A stretch of 58,408 nt of DNA from Elysia marginata (lineage: Eukaryota; Mollusca; Gastropoda; Plakobranchidae), in the NCBI GenBank assembly GCA_019649035.1, contig BMAT01000211.1:378518-436925 (forward strand), written 5' to 3'. Positions 1 to 14,600 of the stretch are shown one piece after another; position 1 is the stretch's first letter, and each line of letters opens with the position of its first letter. The position numbers and the translations under genes are program-made. The notes below the pieces were generated by a model. That model was given only the letters and a program-made list of their open reading frames with translations. It did not search any database and was not told the DNA's origin.

Positions 1-3000
1 TGGGGCAAAAAGAGGATACAAGAGAGAGGGTGTGTGTAGGAGGAGGGGGGGGCAGAGAGATGACTAGCAGGTCTATAAGTATGATGGTGAAAGAGTGCTT
101 TGAAATTATATCAGTGCTGTGAGTGGTCTGAAAAGAAAATCGTCACAACTATGATCTTGAGTGTACCAGAGGCCAGTGAAAAATTTGTCATCATAAAATG
201 ATGAAACGAAATCTTCAAGTTAGGGAGAGAAAAATATGCCGAGCTTTTATTATAAAAAAAAAAAGAGAACAAAAACTTGCTGTAGGAAAGTTGTGCAGGA
301 GCTTGTCATAACATTTCAGTCTCTTTTCAACAATGGATATATGATCATAAAGAAATTATTTTTATAGTTAAAAAATATGTTCATATTAATTTTGCATTTC
401 ATTATACTAAATGAAAAAAGAATGCATTTAAGATTACATAAAAAGGATAAAAAAGCACAGTAAACCCATGTAATTTAAGATTTAACTGTAAGTCATTATC
501 ATTGTCAGCGAGGGTGGAAATATAACCAAGAAAGGTGAAATAAGTAACTGGGAACATTTCCAGGCAACCTGTACTTGCCCAAACCACTTAGATATTGTAC
601 CTTTAAGTGAAAGATAAAAGTAAGAAATGAAAATGTTTAACTCGAAGCTATTGATTGTTCAAGATACAGTATTAAACTCACTCAAATTTGAACATGCCTA
701 GTAACAACAATATTACTTTCAAACTGCATTTGGAGAGACCAACCTCAAATAAGCTAAAGGAAAAAATAAAATAAACTTCCAGTGAGAACATTTATAGAAA
801 CTTATATTTGAGGTTATAAACCTTTATATAAAAAAGCAGGAAAAACAGGCCTGCTGTTCGAATTATTATAAATATTATTTAAGCTATGACTTGCCATCAG
901 TTTTTAATGAAATTAATCATATTATCACATGTTTTAAATGGATTGAGTGGAAAACGAAAATGTTTTTAAAAAATCATGAAACTTATCTGATTAAAAAGAA
1001 ATATGATTTTGTATTAATTAGGTTTTCGTTGATACAAAGCTATATCTTTCCCAAACACAACCAGTCAAAACCTGCTTCAATTCTTCCATTATAAAAATCA
1101 AACAATGACCGTTTTAAAATCAATGGTTGACGATCTGTTGTTTTCATGTTGGCAACTTGAAACCATCTTAAAACAGACAAATAAACTTTTGCTCCCATAA
1201 AATATCAAAGCTGCAGTGGATCTCATAATTTTTTTTGCAAAGTGTAGTTTGACATAAATAGGCCTATAGCTTTTTATATGTCAAAATAATTATTTTTCTT
1301 GGTACATGTATTACAGGATATAAAGTGATAGATAATTTCAATGAAATCATCCTGTTGTTGTACAAAATACAATATAACAATGTGCAAGAAATAAAATTGC
1401 AGATATTTTTTTTTAAAGATCAAACTTATTATAAAACTTTTTTTTTTCAATTATAAAGTGTGCAATATATATGAAATTAAGATATGTTTTTTCAAAAGTC
1501 AGTCATTTATTCTGTCATCAATTATCATAAATATAAAAAATATGGGGAAAGTACATAGTAAATGTTTGCTTTAGATATAAAAAGGATAAAAGAAAATCAC
1601 GACTAACAGAACATTAATAACCTCTTGCAAAATTGTTAGATGTATCTTCTCAGTTAAGCTTTTCAATCTTTTTCATAAGATAGAAAAATCCTCACCCAAT
1701 AAACAGAACAAAAAACTACAACAAAAGTACCATAGAATCAAACCAATGAAGATTTTTCTTTTTGTAGTGGTTGGTGTTCATAGTTTTTAGATAGATTTTG
1801 TTAAGCCATTGACATGTGAAATAAAGCATTTTTCTCATAAGCATTTTATTCATATAGGTCTAACTGTTTTGATACCATTGTTGCCTTTTTTTTTTCACAT
1901 TAAAACAGGTTTTACTAACACAGAAATGAGCCTGCTGATTTTCCTCACTTCATGGCTTCTCACATCTTGCCTCACTCTTCGTCTACATGATTGAAAGTAC
2001 TTAAATCTTTTATTGCACACATATTTCAAATAAAATACAAACACGAACTAAAATATTTCATGAATATCTGTCTCTTTCACAATTTCGAATAGGAAAATTT
2101 ACTGACATGAATTATTTAGTTGTAGACCATACCACAGTCTAACAAAACTTATTGTTAAAATAAACAAAAAAATATGCTGTGAAGATCAACATTGTGAACA
2201 CAGAGGTGTATAAAGCTTTGCTAAGAAATAATTACCCTATAGAAAAGATAACAAATATTATTACAAACTTTTTCTAGTATCTGTACAGAGTTATCTGATC
2301 AATCCAAAGTGTCCTTTTTTTGTAAATACAAAATATTCGAGATCAACCTGAAGAAATCAACTTTCGTTTCAGAGAAACTTCAGTGGCTTGTTTGCTTTTG
2401 CAGCTTAAATATTTAAAAAAAACTGATCAGTCTTAAAACTAAAAAAAGGTTGTGCAAATAAAAAGCTTATTCATGTAGCACTCCCACAAGTCTACTTGCA
2501 GTGCTGGTCCGATCAAGTAAATGAGCTCTCAAGTATTTGGTGAAATTTTTACTCAAAGTTTTTTTGTATAACTTGATATGTTATGGTGTTTTTTATCATA
2601 TCGGCTTATGAGACCATCAAGAAATTTGTTAAAAATGTGTTTTAAAGGCTGTTAAGATGCCATAATGTTCTTTTGTCTTGTACAACATGAAAACTAGATT
2701 CCTTGTCTTTCATCAAAAATAACTGAGGACCTACTTAAGATAAGAAAATAATTTTTTCAGTATCTTCAAGAACTTCTACGGACCTTTCCAAAGATGTATA
2801 TATATAACTTCACATCACAAACTTCTGCAAACTGATTCATTTTGTGGGACCCCTACACTTTTAAAATATTTTGCTCAATCAAAATTAGAAATATAATTGA
2901 CCAGATTTATGAAAATTAAAAAAATGCAACTTGGTCAAGAGTTAAAAAATTGTTTTCACAATTCTTCTCCAAAGCAATTAAACACTTTGCTCTTATAGCT

Positions 3001-5136
3001 CTGACGGCCAATTTCTGCCATTTGTTGACCTTGCAGGCCCCTTCTGTAACACCTACTGCTGCACTTCATTGTTTTCAATTTTAAATCAAAGAAACATGAA
3101 GAGCAATCAAAACATGAAACAAATCTACTTATCAGAATGACATGGACAAGACTGGCAGGGTCTTGAACTATCTTCTGCACCATTATAGACATGTGGCAAG
3201 ATATAAAGGTTGAATTATAGAGAAACAGGTGCTGCAAGGTTATGAGACGTTGAAAACATGGCAACTGGTTTGTATGACATTGGGCAGTCAATTGGAAACA
3301 TCTGAGTATGTTAATGCAATAGGTTGCAAAATTGACAAATAATTCTGTTACTCCGACAAACATTCTTTGACTGTGGCGACACAGTTACGCTGAGTAACAA
3401 AGACAAATTTCCCGAAAGGGATTAAGATAGTGTAAATAAAAAAAAAAAAAAATAAAATAAAAAATAAGGTTCTCTATATGGTTTCTGTGCTCCCAGGCTC
3501 ACAAATTTATACAAAACACAGCCAGATTAAATTGATCAATGGGTTTTTTGCCCCTCAAAAAAAACAAAACAACAGACAATTATTACAAAAAGATGTACAA
3601 CATAATTTCCTCAGATGGAATGAGATGAAACACATGTTAAATCTTGATTTTTTTGTCTTTCGTCAATATTTTAAAGAGCTAAACTATTTTGTTTAGTCTT
3701 AAAACAGGAATAAGCATGGGCTACAACAGAAAGAAGGGGAACTGTCTTCATTTAAAAAGCAACAGAGTCAGTGGCCCTTAGAAGCAAGAAAATGAAAGAG
3801 CGTTTGTCATCACAGTTAAGATTTGTGTCAGCCTAACACTTGCAAAGTTCCTTGTCACATTTGTCCTTCCAATTGGCCATGCAACATAAGAATTAAACAG
3901 TTTTCTAATATGTTACAGTGAGACAGATTTGATTAGGAAACAACTGCCAAGTCATTATAGGTTTCATGCTTTTTTTAATGCACACCCTCATTGTTGTACC
4001 AGAACAAAAATGAAATCTTAAAAGGGAGTAAAAAATATCAATTAAAAAAAAAACATTTTCACACATCTGTTTTAATCATACAGGCAGTAAAAGATTATTT
4101 ACATCTGAAAAAGGAAAAGATTTTCAATAGTTTCTATACTCCATCTCATAGAAGTATGTTGCTCATAATATTTGATTTCTTTCAAAAATATTTTTAGAAT
4201 GGTGTTTGATGGCATGAAAAAGATTTGCTTTGAGCAAAGTAGACTTATGAGCCTGAATTTCTCAATTTTTAATTTGAAAATTGGTCAAAATATAAGAGCA
4301 TGTGTGTATGTTTATAGACCATCAAAAAGTATTATTTCATCAAGGCAAAGATGTTTCAGTCTATTTATGTTGGGCCAGTTTGTTCTATGACCAAACATTA
4401 CATCTAAACCTTTGAAAAGCTAACCAATGTACCGAACGCATTTTTCATTACATTGCATCACATTTTTCATAGTGCATGCATCCAGATAAAGTAAACACCT
4501 TGGGGCCGAAAAAAGTGTTGAATTTATCCATTTTTGGGAGGTGGGGGAAGGGGGGTTGTAACAATAATAGTGCAATCTGTAAGAGCCAGAGAAATTCTAC
4601 AAGTGCAATGAAGGTACTCGGAGAAATGATGAAGGTTAGCCTAGGTTAGATGTAGACACAGGGATGGAATGTATAGGTGTGTGTATGCAACATTAAATTT
4701 GTTGGACTGGTGTAGTGAAGCAGGGAGGAGTGAGAGAATCATCAGTGAACTGCCCCAATCAGCACCTGTTTAGCTGCACTAGCCCTCCCCCTGTCCCCAA
4801 CTAGCCCTCGCCAGGCCTGTGGGATCAGGCAGATGAGCATGCGCAGCACGCAGTGTCTTCAATAATGAATGGAAAAAAAGATCGAACACCCACCCACCTC
4901 TTTGTCTCTATCAAGACCAATCTGGGGTCTCTCTATCTCTTTCCATCTGGCCACAAGGTGTTGAGTTTTAGTGAAAATAGGTCCAAGGCAGTTGACTTAA
5001 TGTGAAAAAAAGTTACTTAAAAAAAGAAGGAAAAAAACAGGACTGTTACGAGGTGTTGACTTTAACCGAGAGTTGACTTCAAGCAAGTTGACTTCTTGCG
5101 GATGCCACTGTAATTTTTTATGCGTTCAATATTTGC
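1..5136. other. 3' flank of PLCB, no gene seen
   Basis: AT-rich DNA with short chance ORFs only. A more GC-rich patch lies at about 4740-4870. Part of this could be a longer 3' UTR if distal polyadenylation is used. Confidence 0.6.
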
Positions 5137-5147
5137 TTTATTTTATT
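5137..5147 (-). terminator. Overlapping polyadenylation signals of PLCB
   Basis: Two overlapping AATAAA hexamers on the minus strand (5142-5147 and 5137-5142) lie 58 to 70 bases past the stop codon. A run of T on the plus strand follows. They would give a short 3' UTR; more distal sites cannot be excluded in this AT-rich flank. Confidence 0.55.
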
Positions 5148-5204
5148 ATTCATTTTTTTTGTTCCTTTATGTTTGGCATATTGTTTTTTAAATATCAACC
5201 GCCA

Positions 5205-5639
5205 TTACATTGTTGTCAATTGCTCCTGGCTGTTCACTTTTCCTTCTTCTGGCATTTCCTCTGCATCCTTTTTGCAATCTGTCTTGCCCTCCTCTCCATC
5301 CACTTCTAATTTAACATCTCCATTCTCTATGCCTTTCCCTGGGCCTGTCACTGAAATCACTGTGGTGTGTGGTCCTGGTGAAGCTGGTTTGTCACTGCTG
5401 CTTGCGGCACTGTTGGTGCTGTAGCTGCTGCTGCTGTTCACCATCTTACTTGGACTGCTGTTGCCATTAGGACTTGTATTTTCATTCACGCTGATTTGCG
5501 GAGTCTTCACGGACGGTGTAGATCCATCCTCATTGTTTTCATTGTCATCATTAAGATCATCATCATCCAACTGTCCGGCAAGCTCTTCCTCCAGCTGCCT
5601 CATGTTCTCTTCAAAATTAGACTTGAAAGCCTTGAGCAC
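5205..5639 (-). CDS. PLCB1: PLCB exon ee: terminal exon, coiled-coil end, tail and stop
   Basis: Residues 1306-1449 plus TAA. It begins [20 protein letters not shown], finishing the coiled coil. An acidic run ([15 protein letters not shown]), a Ser/Asn-rich stretch and a second charged segment follow. The protein ends QEQLTTM. Thr at position -2 with a hydrophobic last residue could fit a class I PDZ ligand, as known for vertebrate PLCBs, though Met is not the preferred end residue. The acceptor is GCTCAG. Confidence 0.93.
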   Translation of the reverse strand: MLKAFKSNFEENMRQLEEELAGQLDDDDLNDDNENNEDGSTPSVKTPQISVNENTSPNGNSSPSKMVNSSSSYSTNSAASSSDKPASPGPHTTVISVTGPGKGIENGDVKLEVDGEEGKTDCKKDAEEMPEEGKVNSQEQLTTM

Positions 5640-8600
5640 CTGAGCAAATTCAAGTTGGTAATAGAATTAGTATAAGAAATTCTTATTTGAAAAGTGACTA
5701 CATATCCTTTAAGCATTCAGAGAGCCCTAAAGAGTTTGTCTATCAAATACCAAACTGTAAAAAAGGTTAATTCACTTCCTTGGCCACAGCACACAGGTAT
5801 TGCTCTCATTAATTTATAAAATTGGATAACGATTTTTTCACTTTGACCATATAATACCCATTTTAACTATTTTGTTTGTTTAAAATACACACATTACACT
5901 TTTATATCCTTTGAAGGTGCATAGGATATATTATAATGTTTCAATAGTAATTTGTAAAGTAAATTGTAATGAATAACTAGTTTGTAGCCTCATGGATCAA
6001 AGTATTGGTATGGTTTCCTTATGTATGGTTAATTATTAACTCTATAACAATGGCCGGACGCTGTCAACGTCTGGTGCACCATTTTATATCCACGGATGGA
6101 CGCTGCCAGCCTCCGATGTATAGTCATAACTAAGAAGGGGAGAAAGACGATGTACGAATAAAACTATGAAATAGTTTGACCCCGGATGTTGATTATAGTA
6201 GATTGAACTTCCAGAAGAAGCTGTATTTAACTCTTTTAGCGATATTTGCAGCGACCTAGAAGTTACAACCGCACATGTAAATCTAGGCTGGGTCTAGACC
6301 TAGAAAAATTACACGCAGAAGTATGAGATAATTACATGGTTAAAGAGTTAAATACTTTAAAGCAAAAAATTCGAGAAGAGAAAAAACTTGAACAACAAAA
6401 GCTGTCCAAAAGTTAAAAATCAATTATTGAAGATGCATACATTTTATCACTGGTGAATATTTTAATTCTTAAAAAAGATTAATCTGTCTAGTGACTAGGT
6501 TAGTGACACAGTGAACTATTTCCGAAAACACCACATATGAAGTAGACCTACGTGTAAATCAGAGGTCAAAAGGGCTGGGTGTGTGTCAACCACAACCCTT
6601 GAACTTAACTAGATAACAAAGAAAATGCTTGCAAGTAACTGAGTGCGTTGGAATAAATTAACATTCAATTTTGATCTTGTTTACTCGCACAATGCTATGC
6701 TAAGAATACAATAAAAAAAGATTACCATCCCATCGATTTTATAAGCAATGCAAAATATTTTCTTTTTGTTTGACTCAAAAATAATGAAATGAACCTTAAT
6801 TAATCCTAACAGAAAGTGGCAGCAATCTCTTCTTTTTTATATTTACCTAGTAAAATTTACTTTTCTCACAGTATTTTAAAATTACTTTTTACAATACAAT
6901 ACTGTCAATAGTAGCTGGTAAATACATCCATAGTATGCTTTGATTTTGCCAGCCTTTGGTCATAAATCAGATGCTACATGACTGATCAAGGAAATCTCCA
7001 GCTCAAAGCTGGTATGAGATGCTGTTATGATATTTCTGCCATGGTTTAGCTTATAAGCTGAAATTTGTAGATCTGTTGAGCATGTTTTTTTGACAACATC
7101 TGATTTGTACAGCTTTTTCCTTTTAAAAAATAGAATTTTCATACACATATCGGAATGGCAGGTTGTAAAAAGGAGGTCTTTGGTTTGTCAATTTACCTCA
7201 GGACAAAACTAAATCTTGTCTACACGCTTTCAAAAAGTGTTGTGTTTTTTTTTTTTTGCAATAAAGTTCAAGCAAATAAGAAATTTTTTGACCCTACATG
7301 TTTACCCTACATGTTTTTTCTCAAAACTTGTTTGTAAAGACCTCTTACCTCCTCCCTCTCCTTCTTGAATTCTTTCTTGATGTCAGCCAGTCTGGTCTCA
7401 AGCTCACCCTGTCTCTTGTCCAAGATATCTTTCAGCTTATTTAAAAAAAAACAACAACAAACATGTGGAATGAGACTCTTAGATACTATGAAACATAGAG
7501 AGACCGTCAGTCAATAGAGGTGCAGACTGATAGTTTGATAGGCAGATTAGGAGGGGGATAGTGAGAATAAGCAAAAGACAGAGATTGACAGACAGACAGG
7601 AAGAGGAAGGAAAGGTTTAACTGCAACAAATAGTATGCTTATATCTATTAGGATTTTGCTTTTCGTTTAAATAGAATATAGCATCAATGTACCATCCTGC
7701 TTTTACCTTTGTGCATTTTGATCATGAACACTGTATGGGTCTCCCAGCTATAAGCCAAAAAAATGCCCTTAATCTAGAGAATGTCAAACTCTGTACTAAG
7801 ACAGCACCAAATTTTGAATACAAATAAGTACGTGCTTATAGACTGTATGCTCAACTTTTCTCCTTTTCAAAAATTCTACAAAAAAATCACACTTTTTTCT
7901 TGCATCATAAGAAAATTCTTTCACAGGAAAACCCCAACCAGCTTTACCTGCCGTTTAGGGGAAAAGACAATAGAAAATACCGGCCCAGGTTTGACTGCTG
8001 TATTTCTTGGCAAAAACTGAATTTGCTTGGCTTAATGCTTGAAATCTGCTGACGCTACTCTAATAAGCAAAAAAAAAATGAATGCAAGGCTCACATCTTT
8101 AAGACAACAGTGACTTTCTACACGAAAACAAGCTATATTATCAGCGTACAATTGTGCGTCAGGAAATAGCAAATTTATTTTAGCCCCAATTTTAGCTTTT
8201 TGGGCCACTTTTTGCACTGTTTGTAGGTTTCTTGCTTTTTTGTGTGCTCTCTCACCTTATTTCTCTCTGTCACAACAGTTGATACATGCTCCCGTTCAAC
8301 TTCTCTCTTAATTCTGAAAGACATTAAAAAAAAGCAATGAAAAATAATTGGTAAAGAAAGATAGGAATGTCCATCAAAATCCAACGTCTTTTGTTCTTGG
8401 GTTTCTTACACTGAAATTTACATATCAAAACCATTATCTATTCAGGTGGTGCATAAAAAAATGGAAGATTTCAAGTAAAAAAAAAACAAAGAATCAAATT
8501 TTGTTTCAATTTGCGAGATTTTGAATGATAATAATAGTAATAATATATTGAATTTTTATACCGTATATTCAGAACTATAGAAGTTTATTCTATGCGATGT

Positions 8601-11600
8601 ATAAATTAGAAAGTTACATGTTATACAATACAACACTATACATCTGAAATTGAACAAGTAACAAAGTTAAAAGTGAGAACTAAAAATATGCTTTAACAAA
8701 AATGTGGTGCTTTAGCTGCCTTTTAAAGATCTCAACTGATTTTGCTTCTCTTATTGTTTAGGAGAGTGAATTCCACACAGTTGGGCTGAAACATGAAAAA
8801 GTGCGCTGACCATAAAATTTGAAGTTACTTGGTGATTTAATTAGTTTAGTACTATCAGCAGCTGATCAAAGTTCTCTTGTAGGGATATATTTATGCACTG
8901 ACTCTGAATGCACTGACTCTGACAGGAAACAATGATGATTTTTTTTCTATTCCCTTTCATTTTAAAGTAATTTTTTCACAGATGGTGATATGTACCGGTA
9001 CTCTGATATATAGGCCTAGGCCTAAATACAAGAGAAAAGAAGAGAAAACTAAAAAACTTTTTTTTTTACCATATTCTCAGCTTTTTTACAATGGCTTTTA
9101 TCACAGTTTTTAGGAAATATTCTAGATATGTCAAAGATTTTTCACCAGACCTGGAAAGTTCCTGTTTGTCTTTGTGTTTTTTGCATAGCATTTTCATGTG
9201 GTCCCTGTTCTGTACATCCATCTTCTTCATCAGTTCTGTTACCTCAGAGTCATGAATGCCGTTCAACATCTTTACGTGACTGAAAGAAGAGGATAGTTAA
9301 ATTTATTTGTATTCAAGCATGTACTTTGTAAAATAATCCCCACTAACCAGAGAAACTCAACAAATACTTTTAGACTACACATTATACCTATTTAGTCTTT
9401 AGCATTGGCCCTTATGTCTTGCATCCAGGAAGAATGAGCCAGAAATAAAAATTTTAAGAAAATGCAATAAAAAGGTCTAATTTTTCTCCTTTTTGTATAT
9501 GTTTAAAATTTTTTTAAAAGTTCTAATATCTTTTTACAAAATATTGATATTTTTATGAAATTTTTTATGTCCATAAGCACAAAAAAATGTCTTGTTCAAA
9601 AGAGCAACTTCTTTAAAGGTTAGAATAACGACATCCAACTCTTCCATCCTGGATGCCCGACATAAACTTAACATTATTTGACACTTATTTTGCCTATCAC
9701 TTTACATTTTATCTTCCAAGATTCAAACCTTTGATAAATCCAAGAATAAACCCAGCTTTTAAATTATAATTACCATCCTATAGGCTACTTTTGATTACCC
9801 CATCACCTACCTGGCATGATCTGCCTCCATAATGGTGTGCAAGACATCATACATAGATTCGTGATGTCGTGCTTCAACATCCAACTCCATTTGGAAATGT
9901 TCTTTACACAACACAAGCAGAGCTTTTGCATGAGATGCTTTCATCTCGCGGTGCTAGAAAAAAAGAAAACAAAAAAATTAGCATGTAGGTCTAACATAAG
10001 GGTTAATACTTTAGTAAACTGTTGATTAAAAGCTTAACTATATGGGCCTAAAAAAGGACCAGTTTGCAATAGCCTATGGCAATTATAAATTTGGAGAAAA
10101 AACAATTTTAAAAAGCTCAAACTTTTATAATGAAGAAAAAGGCTTAAGTTGCACCTGGTTTCTTTAGATCTAAGTAATTGCCACTATTTAATTAAGCTTT
10201 ACTAAGCTTTCCTTTTCATCAGTCACNNNNNNNNNNNNNNNNNNNNNNNNNNNNNNNNNNNNNNNNNNNNNNNNNNNACTTCTAAGCTTTCTCTATATGT
10301 CTTGCAACTAGGACAGACAAATTGGATGTTGGAAACTTCAACTTGAGAAAATGTCTTTTAAAGATATATGTTTATTTCTCTTTTTTTTTCTATCCTTTAA
10401 ATGTTTTTTCACAAAATGTTCATAACTACATGCATTGTTTAACTTTTGGAAGCTCAGGAAAATGTGTTGTTCAAAATATCAACGCCATGAGATGTCACAA
10501 TTGCTACATCCAACTCATTTACACATACAGAGATACACATAAGGCATTCATTGCAACTAAAAGCAATGGCTGAGGTTATGTGAATGAGCCAAACAAGGAT
10601 AGGAGAGAGATTCCACTTGGCAAAAAGAATATAAGCCCATAAATATAAAAGATCCAATTGCAATGAAAGGACAAAATGCAATACATTTTGAATTTATATG
10701 CATACTTGTTCTGGTACATTTGCCTTCTTAATAAATTATAATAGCCGGTCTGGATGTTATACATAGCATGGGGATAGTACGCTGTATGTGAATTAAATGT
10801 GGCCACCAGCCTTGAAAATTACAAGAATCCCCATAAGATAAAGCACATTGCACTCAATGGTTTTAATTTTTAGAGTATTTTGTTGTGAAAATCAGACGTA
10901 CCTTTAGGTCTTGTATTGTTAACAGCTCCTGAAGTTCCCCTTTCAGTTGGTTCTGTTTTTGATCAGTGGCTTTTCCCTCTTTGGCCAGTTTTTTGAGGAT
11001 CTTGCTGTGGTGTTTGTCCATGGAGCTGCGAGTTTTGATCTGACTGGACATCAGCTTGTCCACAGCAATCTGTTGCTGGACCTCCAGACTTTCCCTGGCC
11101 TACAAAGTGCACAAAGAAAAAAAATATTTCTTTATTGGACCTTTTTATGCAAAATAAGACTCCTTAGTATAAAAACTAAAATGGGTGAACAAACAAAATT
11201 TTTAATAAATCTGAAATATAACTTTTTACTGTCTCACCTATGTGAAATTCATAAACTTGATTGCCTTTCTGGCGCTGACTCGTTTTCTACTATAGTATAA
11301 GACCATCATCTTTAATTTAGTATATAAATTTAAGTTTATTAGAGGCACGTGTTTAAATGTAAAAGGTTAAAAAGGGGTTAGGTATTGAGGAAAAGGATAA
11401 ACCAAAGGGATATAATAGCCAGACAAAGGGATAAACATTTTTTTAAGTTAGCTAATTTAAACCAAATTATTCTCAAATGAAATTTGTTGGGGCTTAAACA
11501 GTTTATGTGAAACAGAGTTTTGCATCTGCCTTTTGATATTGTGGAAAAGGTCTACTTAACTTGTTGACTGCACTGCAGACATACATTGTGCCTACTCTCT

Positions 11601-14600
11601 GTGGGTCTATATGCACTGGAAACCTACAGTGTTCTGTTTTATGCCTATCTTGTTTCCAGCATTCTTCAATGCAGACAACTTCTAAGATGATAAAAGAATA
11701 TCTTTGGCTAAGGCGCCATAGACCAATTTTAGCAAATAACATTTCAATTTCTTTGTTTAGACAGTGTTTTTACAGCCTTCATTTGTAACATGCATACACA
11801 TAGACAATTTGTCCTTTGTGTTGAGTATGACCGAAAATCAAAGCAGTGAAGTGACAAATGAGTAATGTATGGACGCATAATCTAAGTCTTGTATACCTAC
11901 CCTCTCTGCCTTGCGTCTGACATTTTCAAGCTCTTTGTCTCTTTTGGCCACACATTTGAGGAAAGCCTTCTGGTTCTTTAGTTCCGATAGAGGAGTCGGA
12001 GTCAGGATTGATGTGTCTGTGTTCAACAAAGACAGTCATGATTTTCAGGTAGTGTGAAATACTGTAGGCCCCCAAATTATTTTGCTTTACAACTTTCATG
12101 TAATTTAAGAGACTAAAAGTGCATCTGCTATTCAAAGATACTATGAGATTTATGTAATAACAAATTTGTTAGATAATATACTAAAAAATACATTTCCTTT
12201 TTATTTACCAGAATCCATAACTTAATTTCTCACCTGACAATGTTGTTGATAATGCTTCAAAAAATTTTTAAGAGTAAAAGAGCAGTTTCTTTACACATTA
12301 CAATATGAAGTAGGGGCCTAAAAAAGGGACAGTAAGAATCTCACAAATTAATTGTTTTCCAAATTCCAGTGCAGAGGTAACAAGCTAAGGCCTATACTAA
12401 CAATTAGTGAAAGTGATGGTATTTATTTATGAATATTATTTACAAATGCAAAGCAAACCACACAGAAGGCCAAAATAGCTTGCTCAAAAATCTAAAACTT
12501 TTCAAATTTGTTATACATTTATCAACTCTTTTTCATAATTTACAATTTACAGAAAATAAAAAAAAAACAGATTTTAACTGTTATAGTTTAGTCCCAATAT
12601 TTTGAAGCCCATGGGAACAAAGTTCAACTTTGAATTATCCATATTTTGGTACATAAGTATATTTTCATAACAGAAATAATATTAGTATTGTATGTAATAG
12701 TTTGAATAAAACAAGTATTTTAATTATCCAGGTTTGAGTTATCTAGACCCAACTGTATTTAGTAGCTAAATAAGAGCTTTCATTACTTTAAAGAAAACAA
12801 AAGTAATCATAAAGAAAGAGCAATGCAATACTATTTTAGATGCAGTATTTAGTCACATGCTACCTAAAGTTTTAAAAATACTTTAATGTAACTAAACGTC
12901 ATGTTGCTGACTTTACACCAAGTGGCCTAAAACAACCTTTTTGAAAAAATAACAACAGAAAATATAAAACAATTATATAACTCTACATTTCTAGCTACAG
13001 CTAAGAGTGAAAAATTCTATCTAACAGCCTGTTATTGACATCAAACTAAGGGTACCTGTGATTTAACAACATGTAATACCTAAAAACCATGTATTGAAAT
13101 TTTATTTTTGAAGACACAGGCTTCATAATAAAAAAGGGAGCCATTTCAATGTTGCTTAATGAAACAGAAAGTGAAACTAACATTGTGGACAGCATGTTGA
13201 AAATTTTTTTTTTAAAAAAGGCCTACTTATGTGTTTACTCACACTCCTTCTAGGTGTTTACTTATACTCCACTTTGACGATAAGGTCCATTTCATTCTTG
13301 ACAGATATCAATGCCATATTGACATACTACATTTCACATGCAAAGACTTGTCACAGACAAATTTTTTTAATTATGTTGAGATGTAGGCTATAACTGTAGA
13401 TGTACCACATCCCAGGTTGGTCCTTTTTTATCGCAGGTTTTGATTATCACCTAAATGAGGGAATTTGTTTGTCATCTCTTTTCACTGCCTATTTTCCATC
13501 AAAGTGGGACGCAGATGCACATTTGGTACTGCATAGTTCTATGAAATATGCCTGTTTTAAATTCAATGTCACTTGTTCGCTAAACATATATTTAGCTCCG
13601 CAGTGAAAACCTAAACTCAAATGTCTATGTAGTCAAAGATAAATGCCCCTGTAAGGACAAATAAGAGGAAAAGATCTCAATATGTCTCATGGCCAGTCCA
13701 ATTGAGTTGGGTGGAGGAAACTTGCATTGGACAACACATACATTCCTGTTCCTCTATAATTTAATGCAAAAGAAATTCCTATATCTTTTATATGAATTTA
13801 GAAAAAATAATGCAATTTTTAACATTTGAAAGTTCAGGTAAAACGTAATATATCCAAAAAATTAAAGCTATGCAATGTGAAAACTGCAAAGTTTGACTCA
13901 TTTGGACTGATTACAAGATATATAAAGCTGTCATTTCAAATTTAAAAAAAATTAGTTTAGCTACTAAGAGCTTAAGCCTTTTACAAGAAATAAGAAGAAC
14001 TTTTACCAGACAGCTTGGTGGTTTGTAGGACAGAGGGAACTTGTAGGCCATTTTCCTGTCCTAGCAGACCGGACTGCATTCGAGTCATTGGTGGTGGTAC
14101 CGCTACAGGCCACGTACAGCACGCAGAACATTCAAGTGGTGAACAGACAACAGAAAATGAGGCACATGTATTGAAGAGTGATGAGAGGGTAGAGATGGGG
14201 GAAAGAGGTTTTATGGTTACAACACAGACACTAAACTATAGTACGGGACAGATATGAACAAAAATATAATTATTATGATGTACAAAAATAGAAAGGATCG
14301 AAGGGAAGAGACATAGAGTAGGAAGGAAGAAAAAGCATAGGAAAGAGACAGAAAGAGGGAGGGAGAGAGTAAGACAGAGTAAAAATTTGAGTTAAGCTAT
14401 GTAAAGCTTAATATGTGACGTTTAGCTGTTGTCCATGGACAAATTCATTACAACAAAAACTAAACTACAGAAAGTAGCTACTTCATTCTTATTTAGCTCT
14501 GTGCCAGCACACTGAGTGTCACACCCTGTGAAGACTTCAAATAGGGATGCAGAAGGAAGAGAACAGTAAAAAAAGACTACAGATAAAAACATGACATAAA

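Larger units (their letters stand above)
7436..10901 (-). other. Introns between exons z and dd (four introns)
   Basis: AT-rich introns at 7436-8255, 8314-9150, 9280-9810 and 9954-10901. Only the N gap stands out. Confidence 0.85.

Noticed and set aside
2956-3363. 135-codon minus-strand ORF in the 3' flank
   Set aside because: No recognisable family, ordinary AT-rich composition, no splice or domain support; it could be 3' UTR or chance.
9146-9151. Alternative donor TCTG|GTGAAA for exon bb
   Set aside because: It shifts the frame and brings a stop in exon cc.
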